Positions 11,863 to 23,139 of a DNA stretch of 64,000 nucleotides are shown here, piece after piece. Position 1 is the stretch's first letter. Each line of letters opens with the position of its first letter. Below the pieces are notes generated by a model, which saw only the letters and a list, made by a program, of their open reading frames with translations, had not been told where the DNA came from and ran no database searches. The position numbers and the translations under genes were made by a program. Origin of the DNA: Hemerocallis citrina (lineage: Eukaryota > Streptophyta > Magnoliopsida > Asparagales > Asphodelaceae); contig CM030359.1 in NCBI GenBank assembly GCA_017893485.1, forward strand, positions 30,322,430-30,386,429, in the 5' to 3' direction.

Positions 11863-12850
11863 AACGAGATGAAAAAATTAAATTTGTATGAGTAGGTCGG
11901 ATTCGCCGTGTAGAAGGTAACGGAACTTGTATAGGCGATTTCCGTCTCACGATTTGTGAGATACGTCCGTTTTTCATTTCAATTCCATACAACGGATATG
12001 AAGTGATACACGGCCGTATCTTTCAAACCGAGAGTCAAAAGTCACCTCTGCAAGTTCCGGCGGCTCGTGTTTGGTGTGCCAGAGTTGACGCCCAAATTTA
12101 GGAAATAAGTTTATCATTTATGTTGTTTTGACGCGTATATAAAAAAACCTTTAATCGACCTCGGAACTTGTGGAATACGTTATGAGTTGAAAATAGCTTA
12201 AACGAAGTCCAAATAAAGCGAAACTTTGCGAGTAGGTTGGTCTGGCCACTCACAAGTCATACCAACCTGTACATGCGAGTTCTGACTCGCAGTTTGCGAG
12301 ATACGTCTATGTATCGCTTTCCGTTCAGTTTTCAATAGTATAAACGATACATGGTCGTATCTTTCAAACCGTTGGTCGGAACTCCCTTGTACAAGTTGCG
12401 TTGGCTTGTGGGCGGGGAGCCCGACCCAACGGCCAAATTTTGAAATTTTTGCATCTCGTTTATGTTGTTTTCACGCGTATATGAAAAAACTTCAAACTAC
12501 CTCGAAATTTTTTTAGTTCGGTCTCAATAAAAAAATGCTTAAACAAAGTTGAAAAATTACGAAACGGTGCACGTAGGTTGGGCTAACCATTCACAACGCA
12601 ACGGAACTTGTATTTGCGAGTTCCGACCCACGGTTTGCGAGATACGTCATTGTATCGCTTCCCGCTCTATTTTAATGAGTGAAGATGATACACGGGCGTA
12701 TATTTCAAACCGTGGGTCGGAACTCACTTTTACAAGTTGCGTTGGCTTGTGTTTGGTGTGCCCTAGTTGTCGGCGAAATTTAGAAATTTTTGCATCTCGT
12801 TTGTGTTGTTTTGATGCGTATAAGCGAACTCTTAAAATTTTTTCATCTCG
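11863..12850. repeat. Left subterminal repeats, ~340 bp unit, 3 copies
   Basis: Three units start near 11863, 12199 and 12541. Each carries a gagtaggttgg-like block, gcgagatacgtc, tatcgctttcc, cgatacacggccgtatctttcaaacc-like and caagttgcgttggcttgtg-like text. Within each unit the tacgtc...tatcg and cgata...gtatc parts form an imperfect inverted repeat. Related sequence occurs near the other end (23140-23530), as expected for subterminal sequences of a transposon. Confidence 0.8.
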
Positions 12851-12916
12851 TTGATTTGTGTTTGCTAATTTTCGCAGATTAATTAGTGTTATATATGCTA
12901 ACTTTGTTACAGAGAA

Positions 12917-15071
12917 ATGCCTAGAATGAGGGGAACCGGAAGGGGAAGGACATCTCACGAAGCACGGGGGGAACATTCCACAGAGAATGTGAGAACTATT
13001 AATTTGTAATGTCCATAATTTTGTATTTAGTGATATTGATATGTGACTAATAATAATAATGTTTTTTGGTTCGTGTAGGTTGGTGCTTCCTCTTCGATGA
13101 CAGGACATCGTGGTCCAGGACCAATAAATCCCGGCGAACTTACCTTTCAAGATCGCCACAGATCCATGGTAGTGTGGGGTGGGACGACGCGTAGGTGTAA
13201 TTTCCGCACCCACGAGACCATCAAGGTGCATGCCCGCACCCACGAGTGCCTTGTAGCGGCCGGTTTCTATGGAATCAGCATGATGGGTAATGTTAAACTC
13301 GACCGAGCACTTCTCTCGGCACTTGTGGAGCGCTGGAGGCCAGAGTCGCACACGTTCCATCTACCGGTCGGTGAGATGACGGTGACGCTACAAGATATAG
13401 CGATGGTATCCGGTCTTCCAATAGATGGGTTGGCCGTGACGGGCAATATTAATTTTGATAAAATAGAGATGTGCAACGAACTGCTCGGTACAGAGTTTGA
13501 TGAGGCGGATGGAGACAATGGTGACATTTTCCAAGGACAGTCAATCCGGCTATCTGGGTTGAAGGAACATTTTGATGAGACGCTGACCAACGAATCGCCC
13601 GACGAGTATGTACAGTCCTACACCAGAGCCTACATTCTAACGGTGATCAGAGGGGTTCTATTGCCTAACTCATCGGGCGATACAGTGCACCTCATGTACC
13701 TACGATTGCTCGCCGACCTAGGCATAGCTGGCCGGTACAGTTGGGGAAGCTGCGCGTTGGCAACGCTGTACAGGGCGTTGTGTCATGTAGCACTAGAAGG
13801 ATCAGAAATGACCGGACCGATGGTTTTGTTACAGATTTGGTCCTGGGAGCGACTGCACTTGGGTCGTCCACGCATTAAGAGACCCAAGGCTGGTTGGATG
13901 GCCCAACCTGAAGATCCTGCTATGTTAGCACCATTGGGGGTATACTGGACTGGTACAAGGAGTTACAAAGACAACCCCAAGGGCGTAATAACGTACTACA
14001 GAGACGAGCTCGACCAACTACGTAAAGAGTTCGTGGTTTGGGCGCCGTATACACCCGAGCGTGTGGGAAGACTACCGCCAATATGCACCACCGGGTTGCA
14101 GTTGTGGCTGACAACGGCTCCCCTCATCAACTTCGGTATAGTCGAGCATCCGCGATCGGAAAGAGTCCTTTGCCAGTTCAATCTTCAACAAGATAGTCCC
14201 CCAAGCTGCGCAAACCTATACGATCATGAGTTACACGCCGTTAGGGGTACCGGCCGCATGCCTACTCATGATTGGGCAGATTACCATCGTGTTCACGTTG
14301 CGGAATGGAACGAGCGACGGTTTGCACTTGTACTCGTCAATGTTCCGAAGTACGATGGAAGACTGCAAGGAAAGTACATGACTTGGTTCCGACAGTATAC
14401 ACGATTGTACATCTCTCCTGAAACGAACATACCTGCTGGTATCCAGTGAGAAATTGAGGAGAGGGAGATTGAACCAATACCCGCATATTCCAGTTCACAA
14501 CCCATGTTCCAACCGAAGGCCACAGCTATATGTACAGTGGTAACTTCAATCTTCATATTTATTTTATAATTCTTCGTACGTGAAGTGAATGAATTCTTTC
14601 AATTATTTAATTTGTTGGTTTTTTCTAATTTAGATTGATACCACGATGGACATGGCAAAAGAATGCGCAGATGTACTAAAAAGTAATGTGGGCACGCCTA
14701 TGAAGACTTTTGCTCGGAGGATGCTCCTTGGATGCCGTAGCAATATGGATGCTTTGGGATGTGTCGATCGTTTGGATCGAGCATTATACAGACCGAGGGG
14801 GGGCCGACGCAAAAGTGTGAGGGGTAGGCCAAGTTCATTGCTCGGGCAACGGCCTCGTGAGATAAGAGAACGACAAGGTTCAACTTCACATCCATCTCAC
14901 GAAGAATCTCACGAAGAAACGGAGGATGAAGAGAGCGGGGAGAGGGTTGTCGGTGACGTATAACAAGAGGAGGGTGGCGAAGATGAAATCCCCGACTCGC
15001 TAACCATGATGCGGCGCCGAAACCCTTACCGGAAGAGGCGAGCACCACAACATTACACGCTCGGTGCTTAG
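12917..15071 (+). pseudogene. Plant mobile domain (PMD) gene carried by the MULE, two in-frame stops
   Basis: Gene model: exon 1 12917-12988 (24 codons, MPRMRGTGRGRTSH), intron 12989-13078 (gtgaga...tgtag), exon 2 13079-14539, intron 14540-14633 (gtaact...tttag), exon 3 14634-15071; all junctions are phase 0. The protein has the PMD signature (ALVERWRPESHTFHLPVGEM, LQDIAMVSGLPIDG) followed by the conserved helical body (GSCALATLYRALCHVA, LLQIWSWERL) and ends in a basic RRRNPYRKRRAP tail. PMD proteins such as Arabidopsis MAIN and MAIL1 are nuclear and needed for genome stability and silencing; many other copies sit in transposons. A TGA at 14447-14449 and a TAA at 14961-14963 interrupt the model late. 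The first also forms a possible gtgaga donor at 14446, so a shorter product ending at 14449 is possible. Confidence 0.85.
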
Positions 15072-15340
15072 GCAATGTTTTTGGGATGTTGTAAATTATT
15101 TTTTTTTGATTTTGTGGGTATTAACCTTTTGTAACTAATTATTGGATAATTTGTTTCTTAAGTGTAAGTGTAGTTGATGTAGTTGTTATTAATTTCTGAT
15201 TTTCAATTATGGTGGGTAATTTTGGTGGTCGTATATATGAATTTAGTCGGAGAATGTAAATGAGGGCAAAGTGTTTGAAATTTGGTGGTGTACAAGTTGT
15301 AGCAGCTTCAGCTGCTCAGTATAACTGAAGGTTGTCTTTT
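15072..15340. other. PMD gene 3' flank
   Basis: T-rich sequence downstream of the PMD stop, plausible 3' UTR and terminator region. No defined polyadenylation signal stands out. Confidence 0.4.
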
Positions 15341-15349
15341 TTTTTTTTA

Positions 15350-16355
15350 ACCTAAGCCGTTGCTCCAAACAACGGCCTACGTTATAGAAGGTTATGATTG
15401 TTCCAGTTTTTTGGATATACCCAGTTTAAACATATACCCTAGGCCGTTGTTGAAGGCAACGACTTTGGTTCTGCAAGGAAAGTATACAAAATTTGTTGTG
15501 CTCTCTGACTTGTTGGCTCTAAAAATAGCCAACAAGTCAGAGAGCACCCCCTTTTTATAGATACACCCTAGGCCGTTGTTGTGGACAACGGCCTAAGTTG
15601 TATGTGAAAACATTAGAAAAGTTGCCTTGCTCTCTGTCTTGTTGGCTCTAAAAATAGCCAACAAGTCAGAGAGCACCCCCTTTTTATAGATACAGCGTGG
15701 ACAACGGCCTAAGTTGTATGTGAAAAAATTAGAAAAGTGGTCTTGCTCTCTGTCTTGTTGGCTCTAAAAATAGCCAACAAGTCAGAGAGCACCCCCATTT
15801 ATAGATACACCCTAGGCCGTTGTTGTGGACAACGGCCTAAGTTGTTTGTGAAAAAATTGAAAAAGTGGTCTTGCTCTTTGTCTTGTTGGCTCTAAAAATA
15901 GCCAACAAGTCAGAGAGCACCCCCATTTATAGATACACCCTAGGCCGTTGTTGTGGACAACGGCCTAAGTTGTTTGTGAAAAAGTTGGAAAAGTGGTCTT
16001 GCTCTCTGTCTTGTTGGCTCTAAAAATAGCCAACAAGTCAGAGAGCACCCCCATTTATAGATATACCCTAGGCCGTTGTTGTGGACAACGGCCTAAGTTA
16101 TTTGTGAAAAATTTAGAAAAGTGGTCTTGCTCTCTGTCTTGTTGGCTCTAAAAATAGCCAACAAGTCAGAGAGCATCTCCTCTTTATAAATACACCCTAG
16201 GCCGTTGTTGTGGACAACGGCCTAAGTTGTATGTGAAAAATTTAGAGTCAAGTTGTCTTGCTCTCTGTCTTGTTGGCTCTAAAAATAGCCAACAAGTCAG
16301 AGAGCATCTCCTCTTTATAAATACCCAAGGCCGTTGTTGTGGACAACGGCCTCAG
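15350..16355. repeat. Left palindrome array of MULE, ~125 bp unit
   Basis: Seven to eight units each contain two dyads. One is taggccgttgttg-TGG-acaacggccta. The other is a long stem from tgctctctgacttgttggct to agccaacaagtcagagagca with loop ctaaaaat. They alternate regularly from about 15440 to 16345; one unit near 15690 has lost half of the first dyad. The GGCCGTTGT dyad is the same as in the TIRs. Nothing here is coding. Confidence 0.9.
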
Positions 16356-16384
16356 TAGTAGGTACTTGGAATATTGTGTAGTGC

Positions 16385-16450
16385 TCTCGAAATTGTTAGC
16401 TAGGGTTAGTGTTAAGGGTAGGGTTAGGGTTACAGTGAGGTTAGTGGTTT
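16385..16450. repeat. Telomere-like TTAGGG tract 1 (degenerate)
   Basis: Text such as ctagggttagtg and gggtagggttagggtta follows directly after the left palindrome array. It is a short, imperfect version of the TTAGGG tract at 18097-18141. Confidence 0.6.
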
Positions 16451-16859
16451 GGTTTGGATTCAATGTAGGGGTTAGGGTAGGATTATTTTTAGTTGGAAGT
16501 AGATAGGTAATAAGTTTCCAGTAGAGAGCTGTTGGATATTTAAGTTCTATCATTAATGACATGTCTCTCCCCTCTTTACGTGCACTGCCTTCTGTACTCT
16601 ACAAAATAGACGTTTATATGAATTTTTGTCTTGTTTATTTTTATTTTTCAATTCCATTTTTAGGCACTTAACTAAAGAATATATTATACCCTTTGCCATT
16701 TTTTTGGAGATATGTTATTAATTTTTTTAATAATAATACATTTCTTGAATTTGTTTTAGTATGTACCAAAAAATCATATTTGATTCGTTAGAGTTAGGGT
16801 CAGGGTTAGTACTACCGGGGGTTAAGGATAGTTTTCCCATTTAAGTTCTATCATTAATT

Positions 16860-17700
16860 CACATGTACATCACCACATGTAGTTTTCCCATTTATTGCAC
16901 CCTTCCGAAAATACTCTTCTAAAATTCCAAAAACCCACCTCCGCATATGAAAAATATTCAGTATTTATGATGGGCAAGAAGAAATCAAAAAATAAAAAAG
17001 ATTCGATCCGCTTATGAGCGGAGAGTAATCAGATCAAACTACTTGGCCAACAAGAACTGCATGTGACTATTTTTTTACAATGTTTACATTGAAGACGTTC
17101 CTATAGACATTCTCCAGACATGTAGCTGGGAAGAATTCCACAAGATTGGGAAGAAGAGGTGTGATCACATGTAATAAAACAAGTTTATTATGGAAAAAAC
17201 GGTCTAAGGTAAAACCCCACATGTAACTGTAAAACCCCACATGTAGATCCTCACATGTACATTAGATATTTTAATATGGAAAAAACCTAAACTACATCAC
17301 CACATGTACCTCCCCACATGTACCCTAAAAATGTGAAAAACACATATGTGCATTCCCACAGGTCGTTTTATCTCCAAAATCGAAAAAATCACATGTAGGA
17401 ACCCACATGTAGTTTTCTCATTTATTGCACTCTTCCGGAAAAACCCTCCTAAAATACCAAAAACCCATATCCGAATATTAAAAAGTACCCAATAATTATG
17501 ATGAACAAGAATAAATCAAAAATAACAAAAGATTCGATTCGCTTATGAGCGAAGAGTAATCAGATCAAACTACTTGGCCATCAAGAACTGGATCTGATTA
17601 TCTTCTGTAAAAAAAAAACTGTAAATAGGGACCATCATGTAATGGAAAACCATAACAGAAAACCACATGTATATTTTGACCACATGTATAAACCAATGTG
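16860..17700. repeat. CACATGTA cluster with internal ~500 bp duplication
   Basis: At least a dozen copies of CACATGTA or ACATGT lie between 16861 and 17690. Two stretches, about 16890-17080 and 17400-17590, are diverged copies of each other: both contain catttattgcac, agattcgat, cgcttatgagcg, gagtaatcagatcaaact and acttggcca. No coding frame. This fills the MULE interior between the two palindrome arrays. Confidence 0.75.
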
Positions 17701-18096
17701 AAGATTATTCCAAAAAAGTTCAAAGATTACTCTAAAACACTATCGCCAACTGTTGCTTCTGTGAAAATTTGGGATGTGGAATCTCGTCGTGTAGTAATTG
17801 TGTGCAGTTTTTCGAGTCACTTTAAAACATTAGAAGTAATGGAAAAATAAACAAAGATATCTTGGCGATATACAAGTGTGGATTATCTATCTTTTGTATA
17901 AATTTTCACAGAGACTGAACGCAAAGAGTCAAGAGAATATTGTAAAAATCCCACAAAAAATCATGCTTAGGCCGTTATTGGAGACAACGGCTTAAGGCAA
18001 ATTTATGAAGGGGTCCTTTGTGACTTTTTGCTTTTTAAAAGTTTCAAACTAAAACCAAAGCCGTTGTTATAGACAACAGCCTAAAGTATTCAACCT

Positions 18097-18141
18097 GGTT
18101 AGGGTTAGGGTTAGGGTTAGGGCTAGGGTTAGGGTTAGGGT
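18097..18141. repeat. Interstitial telomere-like (TTAGGG)7 tract
   Basis: Seven hexamers in a row, one with TTAGGG changed to CTAGGG. Most plants use the heptamer TTTAGGG, so a hexamer tract inside a transposon is notable. It follows a lone GGCCGTTGT dyad, as the other two tracts follow palindrome arrays. Confidence 0.9.
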
Positions 18142-18689
18142 AATCACGTATGTAATTTGTGCTAACGGGGGTTAAGGGTAGGATTAGGGTTAGGGGGGAG
18201 CAAGGGTTTGGTTAGGGTTATTGTAAGGTCTAGTTTATGTCAAGAAAGATATTTGCGGTAATATCTGGTTTTGGCTGCTCATTAATTAATGGTTGTTGGT
18301 ATAAACAAAAATACCCCTGTCTTTGGTATATACATGTGTTGCTCATTATATAATGGTTGTTGCTCATTAATTAATGGTTTTGGCTGCGGTAAAAATTATA
18401 AACAAAATAGATACGCGAATATCATCTGTCTTTGGTATAGAGTTCCAGGGAGACTGTCCGCAAAGAGTGAAGAGAAAATTGAAAAAACAAAAAAATGGAA
18501 GATTATGAATTATGTTTTATCATTTTTTTTACATATTTAACCACCATGATTATATATTGGTTTGAAAGGTGGTAGTAATCGGCACTTTAAAAAAATACAG
18601 CGGAAAGATATACATGTGTAGATCATCTATCTTTTGTATAAATTTCCACAGAGACTGTACGTAAAGAGTACAGAGAGCACTCCAAAAAT

Positions 18690-20400
18690 CCCAAATTTTT
18701 GAGTTCAAGTTAGGCCGTTGTCTAGGGCAACGGCTTTCGTTATTTATCAAAAATTAGATTGCTCTCTGACTTGTTGAGCCTTTTGTTCTCTCCAAGTCAG
18801 AGAGCATCTCCACAAATCCCAATTTTTTGAATATAACCTAGGCCGTTGTCTGGGGCAACGGCCTTAGTTATTTATCAAAAATTAGATTGCTCTCTAACTT
18901 GTTGAGCCTTTTGTGCTCTCCAAGTCAGAGAGCACCTCCAAAAATCCCAATTTAGTGAATATAACCTAGGCCGTCGTCTGAGACAACGGCCTACGGTATT
19001 CAGAGAAGGGTTAAGGGTTAGGGTTAGGGTTATCGTGGGGTTAGCACAACCCTAACCTTAACCTTGACCATATACTTGCAAATCAATCCGGCCTATATTT
19101 TTTGGATATGTGGGTATTGTAATAGCATAATCAAATCTATATATATCATACTTAAAAAGATCACAAACGTTATGAAAATAATAGGAAAAAGGTGATCATA
19201 TTCCCTTTGTAATGGAACACTAACATGTATCCTACTTCTAGTTTATTAGAACCTGTGAATATTTCCAAGCATATTACCTTAATAATTTTATATTGGTTAG
19301 AGAGAGGGAAAAAATTGTAACGTAATAAAAAATTTATAAACAATAGATACGCGAATATCATCTGTCTTTGGTATATAGTTCGAGGGAGACTGTACGCAAA
19401 GAGCGAAGAGAAAATTGAAAAAACAAAAAAATGGAAGATTATGAATTATGTTTTTTAAAATTTTTTTTACATATTTAACCACCATGATTATATATTGGTT
19501 TGAAAGGTGGTAGTTATCGACACCTAAAAAAAATATAGCGGAAAGATATACATGGGTAGATCATCTATCTTTTCTATAAATTTTCACAGAGACTGTACGT
19601 ATAGAGTAAAGAGCATCCCAAAAAGTCCAAATTTTTTAGTATAACCAAGAACGTCGTCTGAGACAACGGCTTTAGTTATTTATCAAAAATTAGATTGCTC
19701 TCTGACTTGTTGAGCCTTTTGTGCTCTCCAAGTCAGAGAGCATCTCCAAAAATCCAAATTTTTGAATATAACTTTGGCCGTTGTCTAGGGCAACGGCCTT
19801 AGTTACTTATCAAAAATTAGATTGCTCTCTGACTTGTTGAGCATTTTGTGATCTCCAAGTCAGAGAGCATCTCCAAAAATCCAAATTTTTTGAATATAAC
19901 CTAGGCCGTTGTCTGGGGCAACGGTCTTAGTTACTTATCAAAAATTATATTGCTCTCTGACTTGTTGAGCCTTTTGTGCTCTCCAAGTCAGAGAGCATCT
20001 CCAAAAATTCCAAATTTTTGAATATAACTTTGGCCGTTGTCTGGGGCAACGGCCTTAGTTACTTATCAAAAATTAGATTGCTCTCTGACTTGTTGAGCCT
20101 TTTGTGATCTCCAAGTCAGAGAGCATCTCCAAAAATCCAAATTTTTTGAATATAACCTAGGCCGTTGTCTGGGGCAACGGCTTTAGTTATTTATCAAAAA
20201 TTAGATTGCTCTCTGACTTGGTGAGCCTTTTGTGCTCTCCAAGTCAGAGAGCACCTCCAAAAATCCCAAATTTTTTACTATAACCTAGGCCGTTGCTATA
20301 AACAACAGCCTAAGGTTATCAACTCCTTTAAAACTTGTAATATTTAGTGAAAAACCAAATTCATTTATTAATCTAGGCCGTTGTCTTCAACAACGGCCTT
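18690..20400. repeat. Right palindrome array of MULE, ~127 bp unit
   Basis: About ten units each carry taggccgttgtctggggcaacggcc-like dyads and a second stem, gctctctgacttgttgagcc with loop-side ctccaagtcagagagca. Spacer text atttatcaaaaattagattg is nearly constant. A non-palindromic block at 18397-18670 (aaacaaaatagatacgcgaa ... ggaaagatatacatg) is repeated at 19330-19605 and splits the array. A telomere-like tract lies at 19008-19036 in the middle. Confidence 0.9.
19008..19036. repeat. Telomere-like TTAGGG tract 3
   Basis: Three to four TTAGGG or TTAAGGG repeats directly after a GGCCGTCGT dyad, the third such tract in the element. Confidence 0.75.
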
Positions 20401-20771
20401 AGTTTAGAAAAAAAAAAATTTACAAATACAGATACAGCCGTAGCTGATACATTTCAGTAACAAACCAACATTTACGTACCACAACAGTATTAACAAACGA
20501 CACAAACAAACGATACTTATGTCTCAAGAATTATATTTACAATTACCAATCGAAGGTAATTAACCAAGTGACATGAAGAGTTTTGAATATATATCCAGCA
20601 ATTTCAGTTTAAAAATTACAATTCATAGTGCATCGTCATATCTCGACTCGAAACTGTCTTCTTCGGAAGGAATTACTTCTTGCCTTCATTGAAAGATTAG
20701 GTTTAGTTAGTAAGAAACTCAATTGCCACAAATAAAGTATAATAAATTTAAACAAGTGACAAGCATAAAAT
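20401..20771. other. Transposase 3' flank
   Basis: AT-rich sequence downstream of the minus-strand transposase stop. No further exon or motif recognised. Confidence 0.4.
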
Positions 20772-23009
20772 TTACGAATCATACCCCTCAAATAAAGTTG
20801 GACAATTTCTTGAATCATGATTCATTTGGACAATGCCGCATCTTCGGCACCTTCTCGGTTTTTTTATGCGGAGTTGCTCTCTAATCGGCCTCAATCTTTT
20901 GGCGCAAGGCCTTCCCTTTGTCGTGCACTGCTGTGGGTCACCAATGTGTGTAGGTATGTGTCCACTCCCTTGGTCATGAGGTTGTGCACTTGGATGCGGT
21001 TGTGAACTACCTCCGGCTTCGACACTATCATGTGGTTGTGAGGCATGTTCCGGTTGTTCACCTGATCTTGGTTGTAGCCGAGAAACCCCGTCAATGATCT
21101 TCTGCAAATTCTCCAACGTGTATTTGTAACTCTCATTGGAGGAACAACCGAGATCAACAATTTGTTTTGCATGGTAGCTCAACTCACAATATCGAGAAGC
21201 AAAATTCTCGGTGTTGGGTTCGGTTGGAACTGATGTGTAACTTCTTCTCATCACATCCCTTGTCCATCTTCTTTTAATATATACATCCGGGAGGGATGTG
21301 TGATGGGAGAAACGAAGTACCGCTAAAATATGCCTGCAAGGAATGACAACAAATTCGAACAAGTGACATGCACATGTAATAATTCCATTGATTTTGGATA
21401 ATTGAAGAAGGCGAGCCGGTTCTGATTCTCCACATAGTATCACATGAAAGGTTGAACTATCCGGTGTCTCAAGATCGGCAACAAATGTCACATTGTACAT
21501 GAAGCTTTTTGTGACTTCATCTTGGAATTTGTAAAATATTTTCAAAGTATATGTTTTTGCCATTTGTGCCTCCAAAGCCCATTCGCTCTTCAACTTCGGT
21601 CTCTTCTCACGGTTACGATGATTTTCTTTCAATTCATCGTGTCTTTGCCTTCCCAAAAAACGGTCGAAGATGACGGCAAATTCGTGCAGGGAATACTTTT
21701 TTTCTGTATGATGCTTTAGAGCAGAATGTGCCGACTCAACCCATTGGCTACTCAACATGCCGGCCCAAAATGATTCTTTAGCGTAGATGGGTGCCCAACT
21801 TTCACGGATATTGAATATATCGTTCAACCATTTGTTACTCTCTAATCCGTATTGCGAAATCAAAATATTCCACTTTTCTACAAATTCATGTATATATTCC
21901 GAATTGTAGATTACATTCTTCAATGACTCCCTAAACTTGTCGACATCGAAACCAAGACGAACCTCCTGGGGTAACTTATCCATAATGTGCCAAATACAAA
22001 AACGATGCTGAGTCTGGGGGAAAACTTTCTTAACTGCGGCGGCGATCCCACGATCTTGATCGGTGACAATACCGGATGGAGCACGATTCATAACCCCTAA
22101 CCACTTTTCAAAAAACCATTCAACCGAAGAGGCCGTCTCATTTGGAATGAACCCACCTCCTAAGAAAGTCGATTGCCAGTGATGATTCACTCCAACAAAC
22201 GGAACAAATAACATTCTGTAACGGTTCGTATTGTACGTGGCATCAAAGCAAACTACATCGCCAAATTCTTCGTAATTCATCCTACAAATACCATCTACCC
22301 ACATACAATGTGACAACCGCCCTTCGGGATCGACTTGAATGTCATAAAAAAATGAAGGATCCGTCTGTTTCTTAGATTCGAAAAAATCAATTAGCATTGT
22401 AGAATCGTATCCTTTCAATGCTTCTTGCGAGTCTCTAACTAAATTTCTAACATCTTCTTCTGTGAATCCTACTTGATCATGACCACCGCTAGCACTTTCG
22501 AAGAAGAGCATTTGTCGACATGTTTGGATATTAGCTTGGTTCATTTGGTCTATAATCCTTTTGTCCGTATTTGACACGGACCTGTTACGGGGCAATAGGT
22601 GCCTTCTACCGGGTGAGGTGAATTCGTGATTGTGTTCTTCGTGAAATGAATACACCACCCACGTATTACTTGCTTCGTTCAATTTTACACGAACGCAAGC
22701 CTTGCAACCCGTTTTACTGGTTATTCCACGTCTACCATCACTATGTTGACCCGGCGACGACCCAGCTTTATTACAGAGATATGACTTATCTACTTCCATT
22801 CCCCCCTTTAATTTATTCTCACCCTTACGCATTGCAAAACACCCACAACGAGCATATGCAGAATAGAATTTCTCAGCCTCAACTAAAGTGGGGAATGTCA
22901 TACCTAACTTTGGTTTCAAATGCTCTTCGACTATCGGCATGGAATCAGTGATTGGTTCTGCCAGGACAAAATTATCGCCGGCAGCAGAACTCTCCGTATC
23001 GTTGTTCAT
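20772..23009 (-). CDS. MULE transposase, FAR1/FHY3-like, 745 aa
   Basis: The first ATG in the frame is at 23009; the frame extends nine codons further only from a TTG. Order of parts: N-terminal FAR1-type zinc domain (GMTFPTLVEAEKFYSAYAR near residue 45, GCKACVRVKL, HEEHNHEF); MULE transposase core (DVVCFDATY, VGVNHHWQSTFLGGG, GIVTDQDRGIAAAVKKVFP, HRFCIWHI); FWAGMLSSQWVESAHSALK, where family alignments place the third acidic residue; SWIM zinc finger (CACHLFEFVVIPCRHILAVL); C-terminal CCHC knuckle (CRRCGIVQMNHDSRNCP). The Asp residues in CFDATY and VTDQD and the Glu in WVESAHS are candidates for the DDE triad. No stop or frameshift is visible. It would bind TIR or subterminal DNA and cut the element in the nucleus. 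It faces away from the right TIR, 0.9 kb inside it. Confidence 0.95.
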   Translation of the reverse strand: MNNDTESSAAGDNFVLAEPITDSMPIVEEHLKPKLGMTFPTLVEAEKFYSAYARCGCFAMRKGENKLKGGMEVDKSYLCNKAGSSPGQHSDGRRGITSKTGCKACVRVKLNEASNTWVVYSFHEEHNHEFTSPGRRHLLPRNRSVSNTDKRIIDQMNQANIQTCRQMLFFESASGGHDQVGFTEEDVRNLVRDSQEALKGYDSTMLIDFFESKKQTDPSFFYDIQVDPEGRLSHCMWVDGICRMNYEEFGDVVCFDATYNTNRYRMLFVPFVGVNHHWQSTFLGGGFIPNETASSVEWFFEKWLGVMNRAPSGIVTDQDRGIAAAVKKVFPQTQHRFCIWHIMDKLPQEVRLGFDVDKFRESLKNVIYNSEYIHEFVEKWNILISQYGLESNKWLNDIFNIRESWAPIYAKESFWAGMLSSQWVESAHSALKHHTEKKYSLHEFAVIFDRFLGRQRHDELKENHRNREKRPKLKSEWALEAQMAKTYTLKIFYKFQDEVTKSFMYNVTFVADLETPDSSTFHVILCGESEPARLLQLSKINGIITCACHLFEFVVIPCRHILAVLRFSHHTSLPDVYIKRRWTRDVMRRSYTSVPTEPNTENFASRYCELSYHAKQIVDLGCSSNESYKYTLENLQKIIDGVSRLQPRSGEQPEHASQPHDSVEAGGSSQPHPSAQPHDQGSGHIPTHIGDPQQCTTKGRPCAKRLRPIREQLRIKKPRRCRRCGIVQMNHDSRNCPTLFEGYDS

Positions 23010-23139
23010 ATAGGGTAAAAATATATTATTGGTCAATTAATATACACATTATATATAAAATATCTTGTTAACAAACAATTGCGATATATATAATAAGTGA
23101 CAAAACATCGAAAACGACGTCATATAAATACAAATATCT

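Noticed and set aside
14698..15075. Open frame on minus across PMD exon 3
   Set aside because: Shadow of the PMD coding strand; splice sites, start and protein similarity are all on +.
15350..16355. Regular palindromic array as a CRISPR
   Set aside because: Spacers are near identical and the repeats are long hairpins; this is eukaryotic transposon DNA with no cas genes.
18097..18141. True chromosome end
   Set aside because: Only seven hexamers, flanked on both sides by continuous MULE sequence.
20817..22951. Short + strand frames inside the transposase
   Set aside because: Antisense shadows of a 745-codon gene with clear domains on minus.
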